64,000 nt of DNA from Eubacterium uniforme (GCF_900167115.1 NZ_FUXZ01000010.1:99072-163071), one strand, 5' to 3'; counted from the first letter of the stretch, positions 26,511 through 35,275 are shown. Translations and numbers: made by a program. Notes: a model not told the origin generated them from the letters alone.

Positions 26511-26645
26511 GTCTCAATAAAGCAAAAGGGAGTAGCTTACAAGTTACTTGGTGCTCAAATCGTCAGTACGATTTTATCCGGTTTGAGCTAATCAAAGCGA
26601 GACTTTTGCCGAACGTTTAATACGTTTGGCAAAGGTCTCTTTTTT
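26511..26645 (+). ncRNA. yybP-ykoY manganese riboswitch with terminator
   Basis: The aptamer (26511-26603) is closed by GTCTC (26511-26515) and GAGAC (26599-26603). It contains the conserved AAAAGGGAGTAGC arm, ATCGTCAGTACGAT (the Mn-contacting loop) and TATCCGGTTTGAGCTA, and ends GCGAGAC as in the family. The same GAGAC can pair with GTCTC at 26635-26639 to make a terminator (stem TTTTGCC/GGCAAAG, U run 26640-26645). Expected behaviour from the family: Mn2+ stabilises the aptamer and prevents termination. The usual targets (mntP, TerC-like or P-type ATPase genes) are not what follows here. Confidence 0.9.
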
Positions 26646-26673
26646 GTTATATAAAGATATTTATATAACTGAT

Positions 26674-26711
26674 ACGCTTCCCATGATATTTGCTTTAGGA
26701 AAGCGTTTTTT
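26674..26711 (+). terminator. Second terminator-like hairpin after the riboswitch
   Basis: ACGCTT (26674-26679) pairs with AAGCGT (26701-26706), extended by CC/GG, then a T run to 26711. If real, it adds a second stop for transcripts leaving the riboswitch. Confidence 0.55.
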
Positions 26712-26724
26712 AATTTATTTTAAA

Positions 26725-26880
26725 GGAGGTGAATATATTAACTACTTACTAACAAAGAATGAAAAACGCAAATTTGTTTTCGGCGTGGGAAACCGAAAAG
26801 GCTCCTTAAGGGCGAAAAGGAGCGAGGAGTATAATTTTAATATATAGGAGATCCGGAGCTAGTTTAGCTCCGTGACCTCC
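26725..26880 (+). ncRNA. Candidate structured RNA region
   Basis: Three stable hairpins follow in series: TTTTCGG/CCGAAAA (26777-26799), GCTCCTT/AAGGAGC (26801-26823) and GGAGCTA/TAGCTCC (26855-26871) nested in an outer GGAG/CTCC (26847-26880). No U run follows. A strong Shine-Dalgarno (AAAGGAGG, 26722-26729) precedes them but has no ATG, GTG or TTG start at a usable distance for a lasting frame; the open frame there could only begin at ATT 26737 (36 codons). I read the region as structured RNA rather than a gene, with low certainty. Confidence 0.4.
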
Positions 26881-27004
26881 AATAAATGAAAAAATAATGG
26901 AAAAGATAAACGGAAATGAAAAAAATTATAAAGTCAGAAAAGAATGGTATACATTTAGGTTAATTATCGTTATACTAATAGTGTGTTTAAGGAGTATGAA
27001 TATT

Positions 27005-27118
27005 ATGTTTTTTAGACGAAGAAGAAAAATCACAATGTTTGATTTGGTAGTAATTTGTATGGCTATATTAGTATTTAGCTATATTTGGGACGTCGATAAA
27101 GGTATGGAGATGATATAA
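27005..27118 (+). CDS. Small single-span membrane protein
   Basis: 37 residues: MFFRRRRKITMFDLVVICMA then a hydrophobic run to about residue 30 and an acidic end. One membrane helix with a cytoplasmic Arg/Lys-rich N-terminus is predicted. AAGGAG (26989-26994) is ten bases upstream; an ATG three codons earlier (26996) is also in frame but too close to it, and a longer frame back to 26897 has no ribosome site. It ends at the base before the next gene. Function unknown; its place downstream of a Mn riboswitch is suggestive only. Confidence 0.5.
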   Translation: MFFRRRRKITMFDLVVICMAILVFSYIWDVDKGMEMI

Positions 27119-28549
27119 ATGTTTAAGGATTTATTTGATAAAAAAAATAATAATGACTATCAGAGAACTAGACATGATTATTATGCTGATGAAATGAATA
27201 GTTACATATCAGACAGAGATGACGATTATAATTATCCAAGTGGAAATGATAACTTTAATTATTCAGATAATAGTAATAACTATAATTCTGAATCCAATAA
27301 TGATAATTTCAATTATATTGGTAATGATGATAGTAACTATAATTATTATACTGACGATGATTTCAAAGATGAGTATGAAGAGAATTATGTAGAGTCAAGT
27401 GATGAAAATGAATTGGTTTATGTTGTTCCTGATAGAGAAAAAACAACAGGGAAAGTTGTAGAAATAGATGGGGATAAAGCTCGAATTTCATATAAGGTTA
27501 ATGGGAATGATTTTGTGTTTGAATATGAAATAGGAAAGAACGAGTATTTAGCCGTTGGACAAGTGCTGAATTTAGGATATATTTCAGATACGCCGGATAG
27601 GGCATATTTATTACCAAATAATAATATTAGTGCAGATCGTATTAAGGATATTATGCAAGTTGATCATCAAAGCTTAGATGATGTTATGCATAATATTAAT
27701 AAAGATAAGAATGTATTTGGTTATAATAAGTATAGATTTGGTAGTGTAAAAACACCTTCGTTAAAAAATCATGATTTTGATAAAGAATCCGAAGAGAGAT
27801 ATAACAAGGCACATTCAATAAGTTACGAACAAGATGATTGGTGCAAGGGGTTTGGAACAATCAGTGATATAACTGATACTGGTATGATTATTACATATGT
27901 TGTAAAAGGTCGTGAATATAAAATTGAGTGTAGTAAAACTGCTAAGGATAACTATAAAATGGGAACGGTTGTTGTTTTAAGATATAAAAAGAGTTTTCCA
28001 GATGTATATGAAATATTAGAAATAAAAGATCATAGTAAAGATGATCAAGTTGATTCTTATGCTGAAATTAATAAAAAAGCAAAGTCCGATAATTCAGGGC
28101 TACTTGGAGGAATATTTTCAAATAGTGGTTATGGTGGAATGCAAGCACTTGCTGGATTAGGTGGAATGCAAACTATGGGCGGTAATCCATCAAATGATAA
28201 AAGTGATGACGTAGAAGTTGTTGAATGGGGTGAAACTTATGGAATGATTGCAGAGGATAATGGGGAAAAAGTTAAGGTCGTTTATAAGGTTGATGAACAG
28301 GTTTACTCTATTTGGATAACAAAATCTAAAAGTAGTTGGAAAGTCGGGCTAAGAATGAAGGTAAGATATAATTATTCTAGTCCAGGCATAGGCAGTGTTA
28401 TGGATATGGGAAATGAACATTTAACAAATAGGTTAAAGGAAGAAGCAATAAAAGAAACTCGACAAAGAGGAAATTATGGATATTCTACGGAAGAAAGTAT
28501 CGTGAAATTAGGATTAGAGATAATCGATACTTTTATAAATAATAATTGA
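27119..28549 (+). CDS. Protein with three DUF3592-like repeats
   Basis: 476 residues, not recognised as a named family. Residues 1-95 are Asn/Asp/Tyr-rich low complexity. Three related beta modules follow at about 108-165, 243-302 and 371-428, each with G.I..i.....i.Y.V.G..Y......K..y..G..v.lrY, the pattern of DUF3592. A Gly/Met-rich stretch (about 328-356) separates the last two. No membrane helix or signal peptide. The next gene encodes a membrane DUF3592 protein, overlapping operon-style, so the two probably work together. GGAG lies nine bases before ATG. Confidence 0.65.
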   Translation: MFKDLFDKKNNNDYQRTRHDYYADEMNSYISDRDDDYNYPSGNDNFNYSDNSNNYNSESNNDNFNYIGNDDSNYNYYTDDDFKDEYEENYVESSDENELVYVVPDREKTTGKVVEIDGDKARISYKVNGNDFVFEYEIGKNEYLAVGQVLNLGYISDTPDRAYLLPNNNISADRIKDIMQVDHQSLDDVMHNINKDKNVFGYNKYRFGSVKTPSLKNHDFDKESEERYNKAHSISYEQDDWCKGFGTISDITDTGMIITYVVKGREYKIECSKTAKDNYKMGTVVVLRYKKSFPDVYEILEIKDHSKDDQVDSYAEINKKAKSDNSGLLGGIFSNSGYGGMQALAGLGGMQTMGGNPSNDKSDDVEVVEWGETYGMIAEDNGEKVKVVYKVDEQVYSIWITKSKSSWKVGLRMKVRYNYSSPGIGSVMDMGNEHLTNRLKEEAIKETRQRGNYGYSTEESIVKLGLEIIDTFINNN

Positions 28550-28563
28550 TAAGGAGTATAAGG

Positions 28564-29088
28564 ATGAATAACAATAGTTATAGAAATGAATTTGAACAAT
28601 CTGAAAATAAAAAAGTTGTGGTTGATGATACTGCTACAGGGGTAATATTTGGTATCATAGCATTAGCCATAATTGCTCTTTTTGGCGTTATTGGATATTT
28701 AAGGGTTACAACAGATAAGAGAAATTATGAGAACAACCCTAAAATAGAAGCTACCATAACGGACATTGGAAGTAGGTTAGAAAGAGATGCAAATAGAAGT
28801 AGGAAAGCTAAGAGAAGAAGAACTAGAAAAATAACAACTGCAAATATTGAATATGTTGTGGATGGTGTTAAGTATGAAGAAGTCGTTGATTATCCATCTT
28901 TAAAAAAGGAAGATGTTGGTAAAAAGGTGACAGTCGCATATGATAAAAAAGATCCATCAAAAGTTTATATCAAGCATGCATATGGTTCGTTTAAAGTAAA
29001 GTTTGCTTTTGGTTTTATAATAGTTATGTTTGTTATTTTGACAGGTTATATAGTAGGTGTTATTGTTAAAAAAGTGAAGAAAGAATAA
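28564..29088 (+). CDS. DUF3592 membrane protein
   Basis: 174 residues with membrane helices at about 25-45 and 145-165 enclosing an extracytoplasmic DUF3592 domain: ATITDIG, a very basic Arg/Lys patch (SRKAKRRRTRK, about 79-89), IEYVVDGVKYEEVVDYP and VTVAYDKKDPSKVY. Start ATG 28564 has AAGGAG seven bases upstream; the TTG at 28546 lacks a site. Function unknown. Last gene of the riboswitch-led group, followed by a terminator. Confidence 0.8.
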   Translation: MNNNSYRNEFEQSENKKVVVDDTATGVIFGIIALAIIALFGVIGYLRVTTDKRNYENNPKIEATITDIGSRLERDANRSRKAKRRRTRKITTANIEYVVDGVKYEEVVDYPSLKKEDVGKKVTVAYDKKDPSKVYIKHAYGSFKVKFAFGFIIVMFVILTGYIVGVIVKKVKKE

Positions 29089-29095
29089 TGAATAT

Positions 29096-29141
29096 AAGTA
29101 CCTTTTGCTATAATTTAAAGCTATAACAAGAGGTACTTTTT
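29096..29141 (+). terminator. Terminator after the DUF3592 gene
   Basis: AAGTACCTTTTGCTATA (29096-29112) pairs with TATAACAAGAGGTACTT (about 29122-29138) with a few non-Watson-Crick pairs, followed by Ts. Confidence 0.75.
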
Positions 29142-29290
29142 ATATATTATACAATAACAAAAAGAGATGATATGATATAGCCATAAGAGATACAGATGAT
29201 GAATATCAACAGATGACAGATATGAGTACACAAGACGATTGATATAAATTGTTTGAAAAAAAGAATAAAGAAAGTATGAGGTATTTTATT

Positions 29291-30598
29291 ATGGCTAAGA
29301 AAAACAGAGATGAAAGAAATTTAAAATTTGAAACATTACAGTTACACGTAGGACAGGAAAATGCAGATCCAGTTACAGATTCAAGAGCAGTTCCAATTTA
29401 TCAGACGTCAAGTTATGTATTTAGAAATAGTGACCACGCAGCAGCTAGATTTGGACTTTCAGATGCAGGTAATATTTATGGTAGACTTACAAATCCTACA
29501 GAAGATGTATTCGAAAGAAGAATTGCAGCTTTAGAAGGTGGTGTTGCAGCACTTGCAGTAGCATCTGGTGCAGCAGCTATTACATATACAATTGAAAACC
29601 TTGCACAGAATGGTGATCACATTGTAGCAGCTAAAAACATATATGGAGGTTCATATAACCTTTTAGCACATACTCTTCCTCAGTACGGAATTGAGACTTC
29701 ATTTGTTAATATTTTTGATGAGGATGAAGTAAAGGCTGCTATTAAAGATAATACAAAAGCAATATTTATTGAAACTTTAGGTAATCCAAATTCAGATGTA
29801 GTTGATATTGAAGCTATTGCTAAAATCGCTCATGACAGAAAAATTCCTCTTGTTGTAGATAACACATTCGCTACACCTTATTTGGTTAGACCTATCGAAT
29901 ATGGCGCTGATATTGTTGTTCATTCAGCAACTAAATTTATCGGTGGTCATGGTACAACAATCGGTGGTGTGATTGTTGATAGTGGTAAGTTTGATTGGGA
30001 AGCAAGTGGCAAGTTTGCATCACTTGTTGATCCTAATCCAAGCTACCATGGAATTAGCTTTACAAAGGCTGTTGGTGCAGCTGCATTTGTTACAAAGATT
30101 AGAGCTATTTTACTTAGAGATACAGGTGCAACTTTATCACCATTCCATGCATTCTTCTTCTTACAGGGGCTTGAAACACTCTCACTTCGTGTTGAAAGAC
30201 ATACAGAGAATGCAGCTAAGGTTGTTGAATACTTAAAGAATCATCCACAGGTTGAAAAGGTTAATCATCCGCTAGCAACTGATGATCCAAAACAGAAAGA
30301 GTTATACAAGAAGTATTTCCCTAACGGTGGTGGTTCAATCTTTACATTCGACATTAAGGGTGATGAAAAGAAAGCAAGAGATTTCATTGATAATCTTGAA
30401 ATCTTCTCACTTTTAGCAAATGTTGCTGATGCTAAGTCATTAGTAATTCATCCAGCATCAACAACTCATTCACAGCTTACAGATGAAGAGTTACTTGATC
30501 AGGGAATTAAGAAGACTACAGTAAGACTTTCAATCGGTCTTGAAAATATCGATGATATCATCGAAGACCTTGAAGAAGCATTCAAGGCAATACAGTAA
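29291..30598 (+). CDS. metY: O-acetylhomoserine sulfhydrylase
   Basis: A 435-residue PLP enzyme of the Cys/Met metabolism family that makes homocysteine from O-acetylhomoserine and sulfide. The PLP lysine lies in VVHSATKFIGGHGTT; YGRLTNPTEDVFERRIAALE and YQTSSYVF are the family's substrate and phosphate-binding motifs. The length (about 430) and the IFIETLGNPNSDVVDI segment favour MetY over cystathionine gamma-synthase or beta-lyase. Start ATG 29291 gives MAKKNRDERNLKFETLQLHV with GAGG upstream; longer frames lack sites. No SAM riboswitch or T-box is visible in the 150 bases before it. Confidence 0.93.
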   Translation: MAKKNRDERNLKFETLQLHVGQENADPVTDSRAVPIYQTSSYVFRNSDHAAARFGLSDAGNIYGRLTNPTEDVFERRIAALEGGVAALAVASGAAAITYTIENLAQNGDHIVAAKNIYGGSYNLLAHTLPQYGIETSFVNIFDEDEVKAAIKDNTKAIFIETLGNPNSDVVDIEAIAKIAHDRKIPLVVDNTFATPYLVRPIEYGADIVVHSATKFIGGHGTTIGGVIVDSGKFDWEASGKFASLVDPNPSYHGISFTKAVGAAAFVTKIRAILLRDTGATLSPFHAFFFLQGLETLSLRVERHTENAAKVVEYLKNHPQVEKVNHPLATDDPKQKELYKKYFPNGGGSIFTFDIKGDEKKARDFIDNLEIFSLLANVADAKSLVIHPASTTHSQLTDEELLDQGIKKTTVRLSIGLENIDDIIEDLEEAFKAIQ

Positions 30599-30696
30599 AC
30601 ATGTATTAAAGTAAATTCCTCCGAAACATTGAAATAATATATGAAACGTGAACGTAGAAAAATCTTCCAAAATATTATAGTGTTATAAATAATCTA

Positions 30697-30730
30697 AAAA
30701 GCGGTGAATAGGTGCAAATTCACCGCTTTT
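30697..30730 (+). terminator. metY terminator
   Basis: AAAAGCGGTGAAT (30697-30709) pairs with ATTCACCGCTTTT (30718-30730). Confidence 0.85.
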
Positions 30731-30830
30731 ATTATAGTTGCATAATTAATTAAAAGGTGATATATTGTGCGTATATAACGATAGTTATAAAGAGGTGAGT
30801 AAATAAGGGTTTAATAAGGAGGAAAGAACT

Positions 30831-31415
30831 ATGGAAGATGAAATTATATTTAGGGATGAAGATAAGGATAAACCACTAGGGAAGCAAGAAGTTAGTATAT
30901 CCAGTATAGTTTTGAAGGGAATGATTGTTGCAATTATACTTGCATGCGCAGCTTGCACAATACAGTATATTGGAGCAGAGAAAATAAAAACTAAAATTTC
31001 AGAAATTTCACTTTCTCGTGCTAGGATGACTCAGAATGAGGATACTGAAGAATTTAGATATTATGCTATTAATATGACATCATATGTATGTGGGTTTATC
31101 GTATTTGTAGGCAGTATGATTTTACTTGATATTAGTATGATTAAAAAAGTTATAGGTAAAGTGGTTGAGAAAAGAGATAAGGATCTAGCGTATTGCTGGT
31201 GTGTTGTTGGTTCATTTTTAATGCTATTACTTTTAGTTATAATAACTGGATATAATAAAATGGATTCACCAAAACACATTGGTGTTATAACCTTTGTTTC
31301 CTGGCCAGCCATAACAATATTAAATTTTATGATCTTTACATTTTTAACAAAGAAAAAGGATGAGATTCCAAATAGAAAACAGGAGGCTCTTTTCGGTAAA
31401 TATGTTGACAGATAG
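30831..31415 (+). CDS. Four-span membrane protein of unknown function
   Basis: 194 residues with predicted helices at about 25-47, 83-103, 120-140 and 150-172 and short charged termini. No motif recognised. AAGGAGG precedes ATG at good spacing. The 3' end overlaps the following DUF3877 gene by 14 bases, so the pair is likely co-translated. Confidence 0.7.
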   Translation: MEDEIIFRDEDKDKPLGKQEVSISSIVLKGMIVAIILACAACTIQYIGAEKIKTKISEISLSRARMTQNEDTEEFRYYAINMTSYVCGFIVFVGSMILLDISMIKKVIGKVVEKRDKDLAYCWCVVGSFLMLLLLVIITGYNKMDSPKHIGVITFVSWPAITILNFMIFTFLTKKKDEIPNRKQEALFGKYVDR

Positions 31416-31944
31416 ATTTATAAAGAATATAGAAGATCAAATAGAAGAAGCACAGGTAAAACTTGGGTATGCAGATGAATCTGTAAGATTATATTATCCG
31501 CTTGCATCCCTTGAGGATATTCTTGATGAAAAATTTGAAGATAATGAAGATTGTATCAAATCGCTACTAAGTAATGAGGAGATTATTAATTCTGAACTAG
31601 GAAATATGGAGTTTAATAATCATGGTAGAAATATTGAAGTGGTTATATCTCCTGTTGGTGTAAAATATGTTTATGAAAATAAAAAACCATCTGATTTTTT
31701 AGTAGAATTTATAGGAACATTTGCTAGTAATCATCATTTGAAAATAGAGGAAATAAAAGAAGTCTTTTCAAAATATGGTGAATATAAATGCGAAGATGTT
31801 CCAGCAGATTCAGGATTTAAATGGGCATTATACTTTGTAGATAGTGAAGAGGATGAATATGTATATTGCATCAATGAAGAGATGGGACATACAATTTATC
31901 ATAGATTTACAAAAAATGATTATAAGAAATTATTAGAAGCATAG
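31402..31944 (+). CDS. DUF3877 family protein
   Basis: 180 residues; IEEAQVKLGYADESVRLYYP at about 11-30 followed by LASLEDIL matches the start of DUF3877, a Clostridia family of unknown function. The rest is a mixed alpha/beta domain ending EEMGHTIYHRFTKNDYKKLL. No membrane segment. I placed the start at ATG 31402; AGGAGG lies 15 bases before it, which is long, and another in-frame ATG at 31360 would cause a 56-base overlap. Confidence 0.75.
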   Translation: MLTDRFIKNIEDQIEEAQVKLGYADESVRLYYPLASLEDILDEKFEDNEDCIKSLLSNEEIINSELGNMEFNNHGRNIEVVISPVGVKYVYENKKPSDFLVEFIGTFASNHHLKIEEIKEVFSKYGEYKCEDVPADSGFKWALYFVDSEEDEYVYCINEEMGHTIYHRFTKNDYKKLLEA

Positions 31945-31964
31945 AAATATCAATTTTTGAAATG

Positions 31965-32003
31965 AAAAATGACTTTGGATTTGATGGCTAAAGTCATTTT
32001 TAT
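31965..32003 (+). terminator. Terminator after DUF3877
   Basis: AAAAATGACTTT (31965-31976) pairs with AAAGTCATTTTT (31990-32001). Confidence 0.8.
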
Positions 32004-32130
32004 TTGCTTTGCATTTAGGCCAAAAAAATGGTATTATATAGAGGTGTGATTGTATTGAGTATTGTGAATAAAAATAAAATATATTTTTGATGAATTACAC
32101 TTAGAATATAATGATTAATTGGAGGATATA

Positions 32131-33192
32131 ATGAGCGTAGAAGAAATACTAAAGGAAATTGAAGGTGGACTTACAGGAGAAATTAAGAAAGATATGGATT
32201 ATCTCCAGGTTTGCCTTAAAAGATATAATAAACATGAGGATATTGAAGAACGTAAAGCTATCGTTCGTGGAATTCAGGGCATGATGTTTAAGGTTAGCCC
32301 ACAGGAGACTGAAAAGTTTGCAAGAATGAATATGAGTGCTATGCAGCAGGCGTATAAGGAAATTCTTGATAAGGCACTTGCATATTCAAGAGCAAGAGAT
32401 GCTGAGAAAGTTATTGAAACACTTGAACCAGTAATTAAGAAAATAGAAGCAGAAGATGTATATAAGGATGATGATGAAACTGAATATGTAGTTTTTGCTC
32501 AACCTATGGAAAAAGCTGTTTACAGTTATAAATTTAAAAATGATAAGAAGACATATACACCTATTGAACCATTACCAGATTTTTATTATTTATATGGTGT
32601 TGCTAAAAAGGTTCAGGGTGATAATGATGGTGCAATTGATGCACTTCAGAAAGCAATTAGATGGGACCCTGTTGCATGTGGTATTTATCTTGAACTTGCT
32701 GATTACATTCGTGAATCAGGTGATACAGAGAAGTTTATGGAACTTACAGAAAAAGCTTATGAGTATGCTTACTTACCAGGAGACTTAGCAAGATGTTATT
32801 CAGCATTTGGTAGATTCTATTTTGAAAGAGGACGTATGGAAACAGCAATTGCTTGTATGCAGATGTCATTTATGTTAGTTAAGGAAAATCCATTTGCTAA
32901 GATTTTATTTAATGAATTACAGAAGAATGTTGAAGCTGATAAATTAAAACCTCTTAAGGTTGAGGAAGTTGCTGAAACATTAAGAAGAAATAATCTTCCT
33001 GATCAGCCAGATAAGGACATTGTAGGAATTGCTTATACTTATGCTAGTAAGTATGCAGAAGCTGGTAATCCTAATGCTTCAGCGTATTATTATCAGATTG
33101 TATACGGTCTTACAAGAGATGATAAGATAAAGGCTTTATTAGATGAGCAGGAAAAAGCAATCGAAGAGAAGAAAGCTGCACAGAGTAAATAA
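32131..33192 (+). CDS. Tetratricopeptide-repeat protein
   Basis: 353 residues, soluble, helical throughout. TPR-like units are clear at about 155-190 (YYLYGVAKKVQGDNDGAIDA), 190-225 and 228-262 (CYSAFGRFYFERGRMETAIA), with weaker repeats toward the C-terminus, and an insertion at about 118-150 with YVVFAQPMEKAVYSYKF. TPR proteins are scaffolds; partner unknown. GGAGG is six bases before ATG 32131. Flanked by terminators, so single-gene. Confidence 0.8.
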   Translation: MSVEEILKEIEGGLTGEIKKDMDYLQVCLKRYNKHEDIEERKAIVRGIQGMMFKVSPQETEKFARMNMSAMQQAYKEILDKALAYSRARDAEKVIETLEPVIKKIEAEDVYKDDDETEYVVFAQPMEKAVYSYKFKNDKKTYTPIEPLPDFYYLYGVAKKVQGDNDGAIDALQKAIRWDPVACGIYLELADYIRESGDTEKFMELTEKAYEYAYLPGDLARCYSAFGRFYFERGRMETAIACMQMSFMLVKENPFAKILFNELQKNVEADKLKPLKVEEVAETLRRNNLPDQPDKDIVGIAYTYASKYAEAGNPNASAYYYQIVYGLTRDDKIKALLDEQEKAIEEKKAAQSK

Positions 33193-33233
33193 TTATTTAA
33201 TTAGATAAAGTGATAAAAAAATTTATATTTTTC

Positions 33234-33304
33234 TTGACTTTGAAATTAAATAGAGTATAATAAGCATAGACAAAGGCGTCGCGATTTATCGTGGCGCCTT
33301 TTTT
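33234..33304 (+). promoter_or_regulatory. Promoter immediately followed by a terminator
   Basis: TTGACT (33234-33239), 16 bases, TATAAT (33256-33261) is a near-consensus promoter in a convergent intergenic region. Ten bases after it begins a GC-rich hairpin, AAGGCG.CGCGAT with ATCG.G.CGCCTT (33273-33300), with a T run to 33304. The hairpin may end the TPR gene, or the pair may make a 40-base transcript or an attenuated leader. Confidence 0.55.
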
Positions 33305-33450
33305 ACGCTTTGAAAATCCTTAATTAAATCCCTACTTCGATTAAGGATATGCGTATGTCTATCATATTTTTTCCTATACGCTTTCCGGGGAATGTTGTTA
33401 CTCTCCCGATAAAGAATAGCACTCCGGAAGGTGTAAGGAAACAAAATCAA
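33305..33450 (+). ncRNA. Possible structured RNA in a gene-free stretch
   Basis: No coding frame is supported here. The strand folds into successive hairpins: ATCCTTAAT/ATTAAGGAT (33316-33348), GCGTAT/ATACGC (33351-33381) and TTCCGG/CCGGAA (33383-33429). Their GC content exceeds the surroundings. They lie directly after the promoter-terminator pair, so a longer readthrough RNA is possible. I do not recognise the family. Confidence 0.35.
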
Positions 33451-33472
33451 CTGCAATAAGTATATTACAAAT

Positions 33473-33508
33473 AAAAAGAACTTAATGGAAATATATCCAT
33501 TAAGTTCT
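33473..33508 (-). terminator. Terminator of the L,D-transpeptidase gene
   Basis: AGAACTTAATGGA (33477-33489) pairs with TCCATTAAGTTCT (33496-33508); on the minus strand a short T run follows. It may work in both directions. Confidence 0.8.
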
Positions 33509-33527
33509 CTTTATTTTCATTTGATTT

Positions 33528-35195
33528 TTATTTGTTTGGCTTTCCATTTGGATTTTCAGGATTAACTGAATCTGTTGGATCTTCAACCTGCTTAACATCT
33601 ACAGTAATCTTTGCAGATACTGTTACGATTAATCCTCCTGGAATTGCGATGTCATACTGAATTGTATGAACACCAGCAGTAGCAGTATAAATACCGCCTT
33701 GAACCTTCTGTTCGTCAACTGCAACAGTTATGAATTTTGAAATATCAAAACCACTCTTAGTAAATGCTTTAACACCGTTTAAAAGATTTACCTTATCGCC
33801 TTCAAATGCTCTTAAATCAGAAACACCTCTAAATTCAGGTTTTTCTTTATTAACAACCTTAACAGTTACTGTCTTAGTTACTTTTCTGGATTCAAGCTTC
33901 TTCTGAGTAGCTGTAAATGTTAATGTATAAGTTCCAAGCTTAGTTGTATCAACGTTACCTGTTACTGTTAAGTTTCTCTTTGAAAGCATCTTTCCTTTGT
34001 ATGAAGAAACTTCAGCGTATGACTTAAGGTTATTAAGCTGTGTACCGAATTCTACTTCTGTAGGCATTTCAACTGAAAGTTTAACATGCATATCGATTAC
34101 TTTATAAATCTTAGAAATTCTTCTAGTCTTACCGTTTGAGTCTGTAACTTTATAAATTAATTTGTAATCACCAGGTTTAGCGAATTTAACCTGTCCTTTA
34201 CCATAGTTAAATGTGAATTTTTTAGCGCCTTTTTTCTGAGCTCTAACAGTTACTGTAAGTTTGTCTGAAATATCTGTTCCAACAAATGATTTTGCGCTAA
34301 TACCATCGAAGATGTTAAGTGTAGCACCCATTTCGATTGAATTGTGGTTCTTTGCACCTTCAATAATAGGTTTCTTTTCATTTACAACTTTAATTGTATA
34401 TCTTTTTCTAACTACATTTCCAATATCATCTTTATAAGTAAATCTTACTTTATATTTACCTAATTTGCGTGTGTTAACTTTGCCCTTTGTTTTAATTCCT
34501 TCTGTTACAACAACACCAGCTGCATTCTTTACTTCAACAAGTGATGTTAAGTCAAGGTTTTTTGTACCGTACTGTACATTTCTTTCCTTAAGTTTGATCT
34601 TTGGCTTTGACTTAAGGTATGGATTATGAGGATCTGGATCAGTTGGATCCCATCCCTTATATGAACCAGGATTAATCTTCATAAATGAAGGCTTTCCAAG
34701 TGGATCATTGCTACTGTTACCATTAATGATTACTACTTTAGTACCAAGTGGACATTTATCATAAATCCATTTTGCATCTTTTACTAAAAGTCTTACACAT
34801 CCATGAGATGCTGTATTTCCAAGATAGTTATAAGCACTAACTGAAATAGATGATTTATCATGATTTGTATAATACCAAACTGAGTGGAATAAGAAACCAC
34901 CAGTAATTCTTGTATTGTACTGTCCCCAAGATGGACCTAATAGTTCGTGCCATTCTTTTTTCCATGGAGTATAGAAAGTTCCTACAGGTGTATCGTGACC
35001 TGTTGAACATATCATAGCTTTGTATGGCTTGTTATTTTTTTTCTTAAATACTGTTACTACATTTGTTCCTTTGTTAACCTGAATGTAATAATCTCCTGCA
35101 CCTTCAGAAGCTTCTACTGTCTTAGGAGCTTTTACAAAGTTTATAGAAGTTAATACTAAAGCTAACACAAGAATCATTGACATAATTTTTTTCAT
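33528..35195 (-). CDS. Secreted L,D-transpeptidase with Ig-like repeats
   Basis: 555 residues. Signal peptide about 1-29 (MKKIMSMILVLALVLTSINF). The YkuD domain (about 35-155) has the active-site motif SHGCVRL with C133 and upstream HDTPVGTF, so it can form 3-3 peptidoglycan cross-links or attach proteins. About four bacterial Ig-like/DUF5011-type beta modules (about 205-545) follow, each with a KPxF/I or T-T-K-L-G-x-Y pattern, probably for wall or surface placement. I chose ATG at 35195 because AGAGAGG sits seven bases upstream; a longer frame adds MQEERYN over the ribosome site. Confidence 0.9.
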   Translation of the reverse strand: MKKIMSMILVLALVLTSINFVKAPKTVEASEGAGDYYIQVNKGTNVVTVFKKKNNKPYKAMICSTGHDTPVGTFYTPWKKEWHELLGPSWGQYNTRITGGFLFHSVWYYTNHDKSSISVSAYNYLGNTASHGCVRLLVKDAKWIYDKCPLGTKVVIINGNSSNDPLGKPSFMKINPGSYKGWDPTDPDPHNPYLKSKPKIKLKERNVQYGTKNLDLTSLVEVKNAAGVVVTEGIKTKGKVNTRKLGKYKVRFTYKDDIGNVVRKRYTIKVVNEKKPIIEGAKNHNSIEMGATLNIFDGISAKSFVGTDISDKLTVTVRAQKKGAKKFTFNYGKGQVKFAKPGDYKLIYKVTDSNGKTRRISKIYKVIDMHVKLSVEMPTEVEFGTQLNNLKSYAEVSSYKGKMLSKRNLTVTGNVDTTKLGTYTLTFTATQKKLESRKVTKTVTVKVVNKEKPEFRGVSDLRAFEGDKVNLLNGVKAFTKSGFDISKFITVAVDEQKVQGGIYTATAGVHTIQYDIAIPGGLIVTVSAKITVDVKQVEDPTDSVNPENPNGKPNK

Positions 35196-35247
35196 GTTGT
35201 ACCTCTCTTCTTGCATTATATTATTTTTAGCAATTTTTTACACATAT

Positions 35248-35275
35248 ATCATAACTCAAAAAAACTAAAAATCAA
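35248..35275 (-). promoter_or_regulatory. Promoter of the L,D-transpeptidase gene
   Basis: Minus-strand TTGATT (35270-35275), 16 bases, TATGAT (35248-35253), about 50 bases before the start. Confidence 0.6.

Noticed and set aside
26626..26847. 73-codon plus-strand frame across the riboswitch terminator
   Set aside because: Its start lies inside the terminator stem; only the last 36 codons follow a ribosome site, and they lack a standard start codon.
29141..29290. SAM riboswitch or T-box ahead of metY
   Set aside because: No SAM-I core, T-box motif or terminator hairpin is visible.
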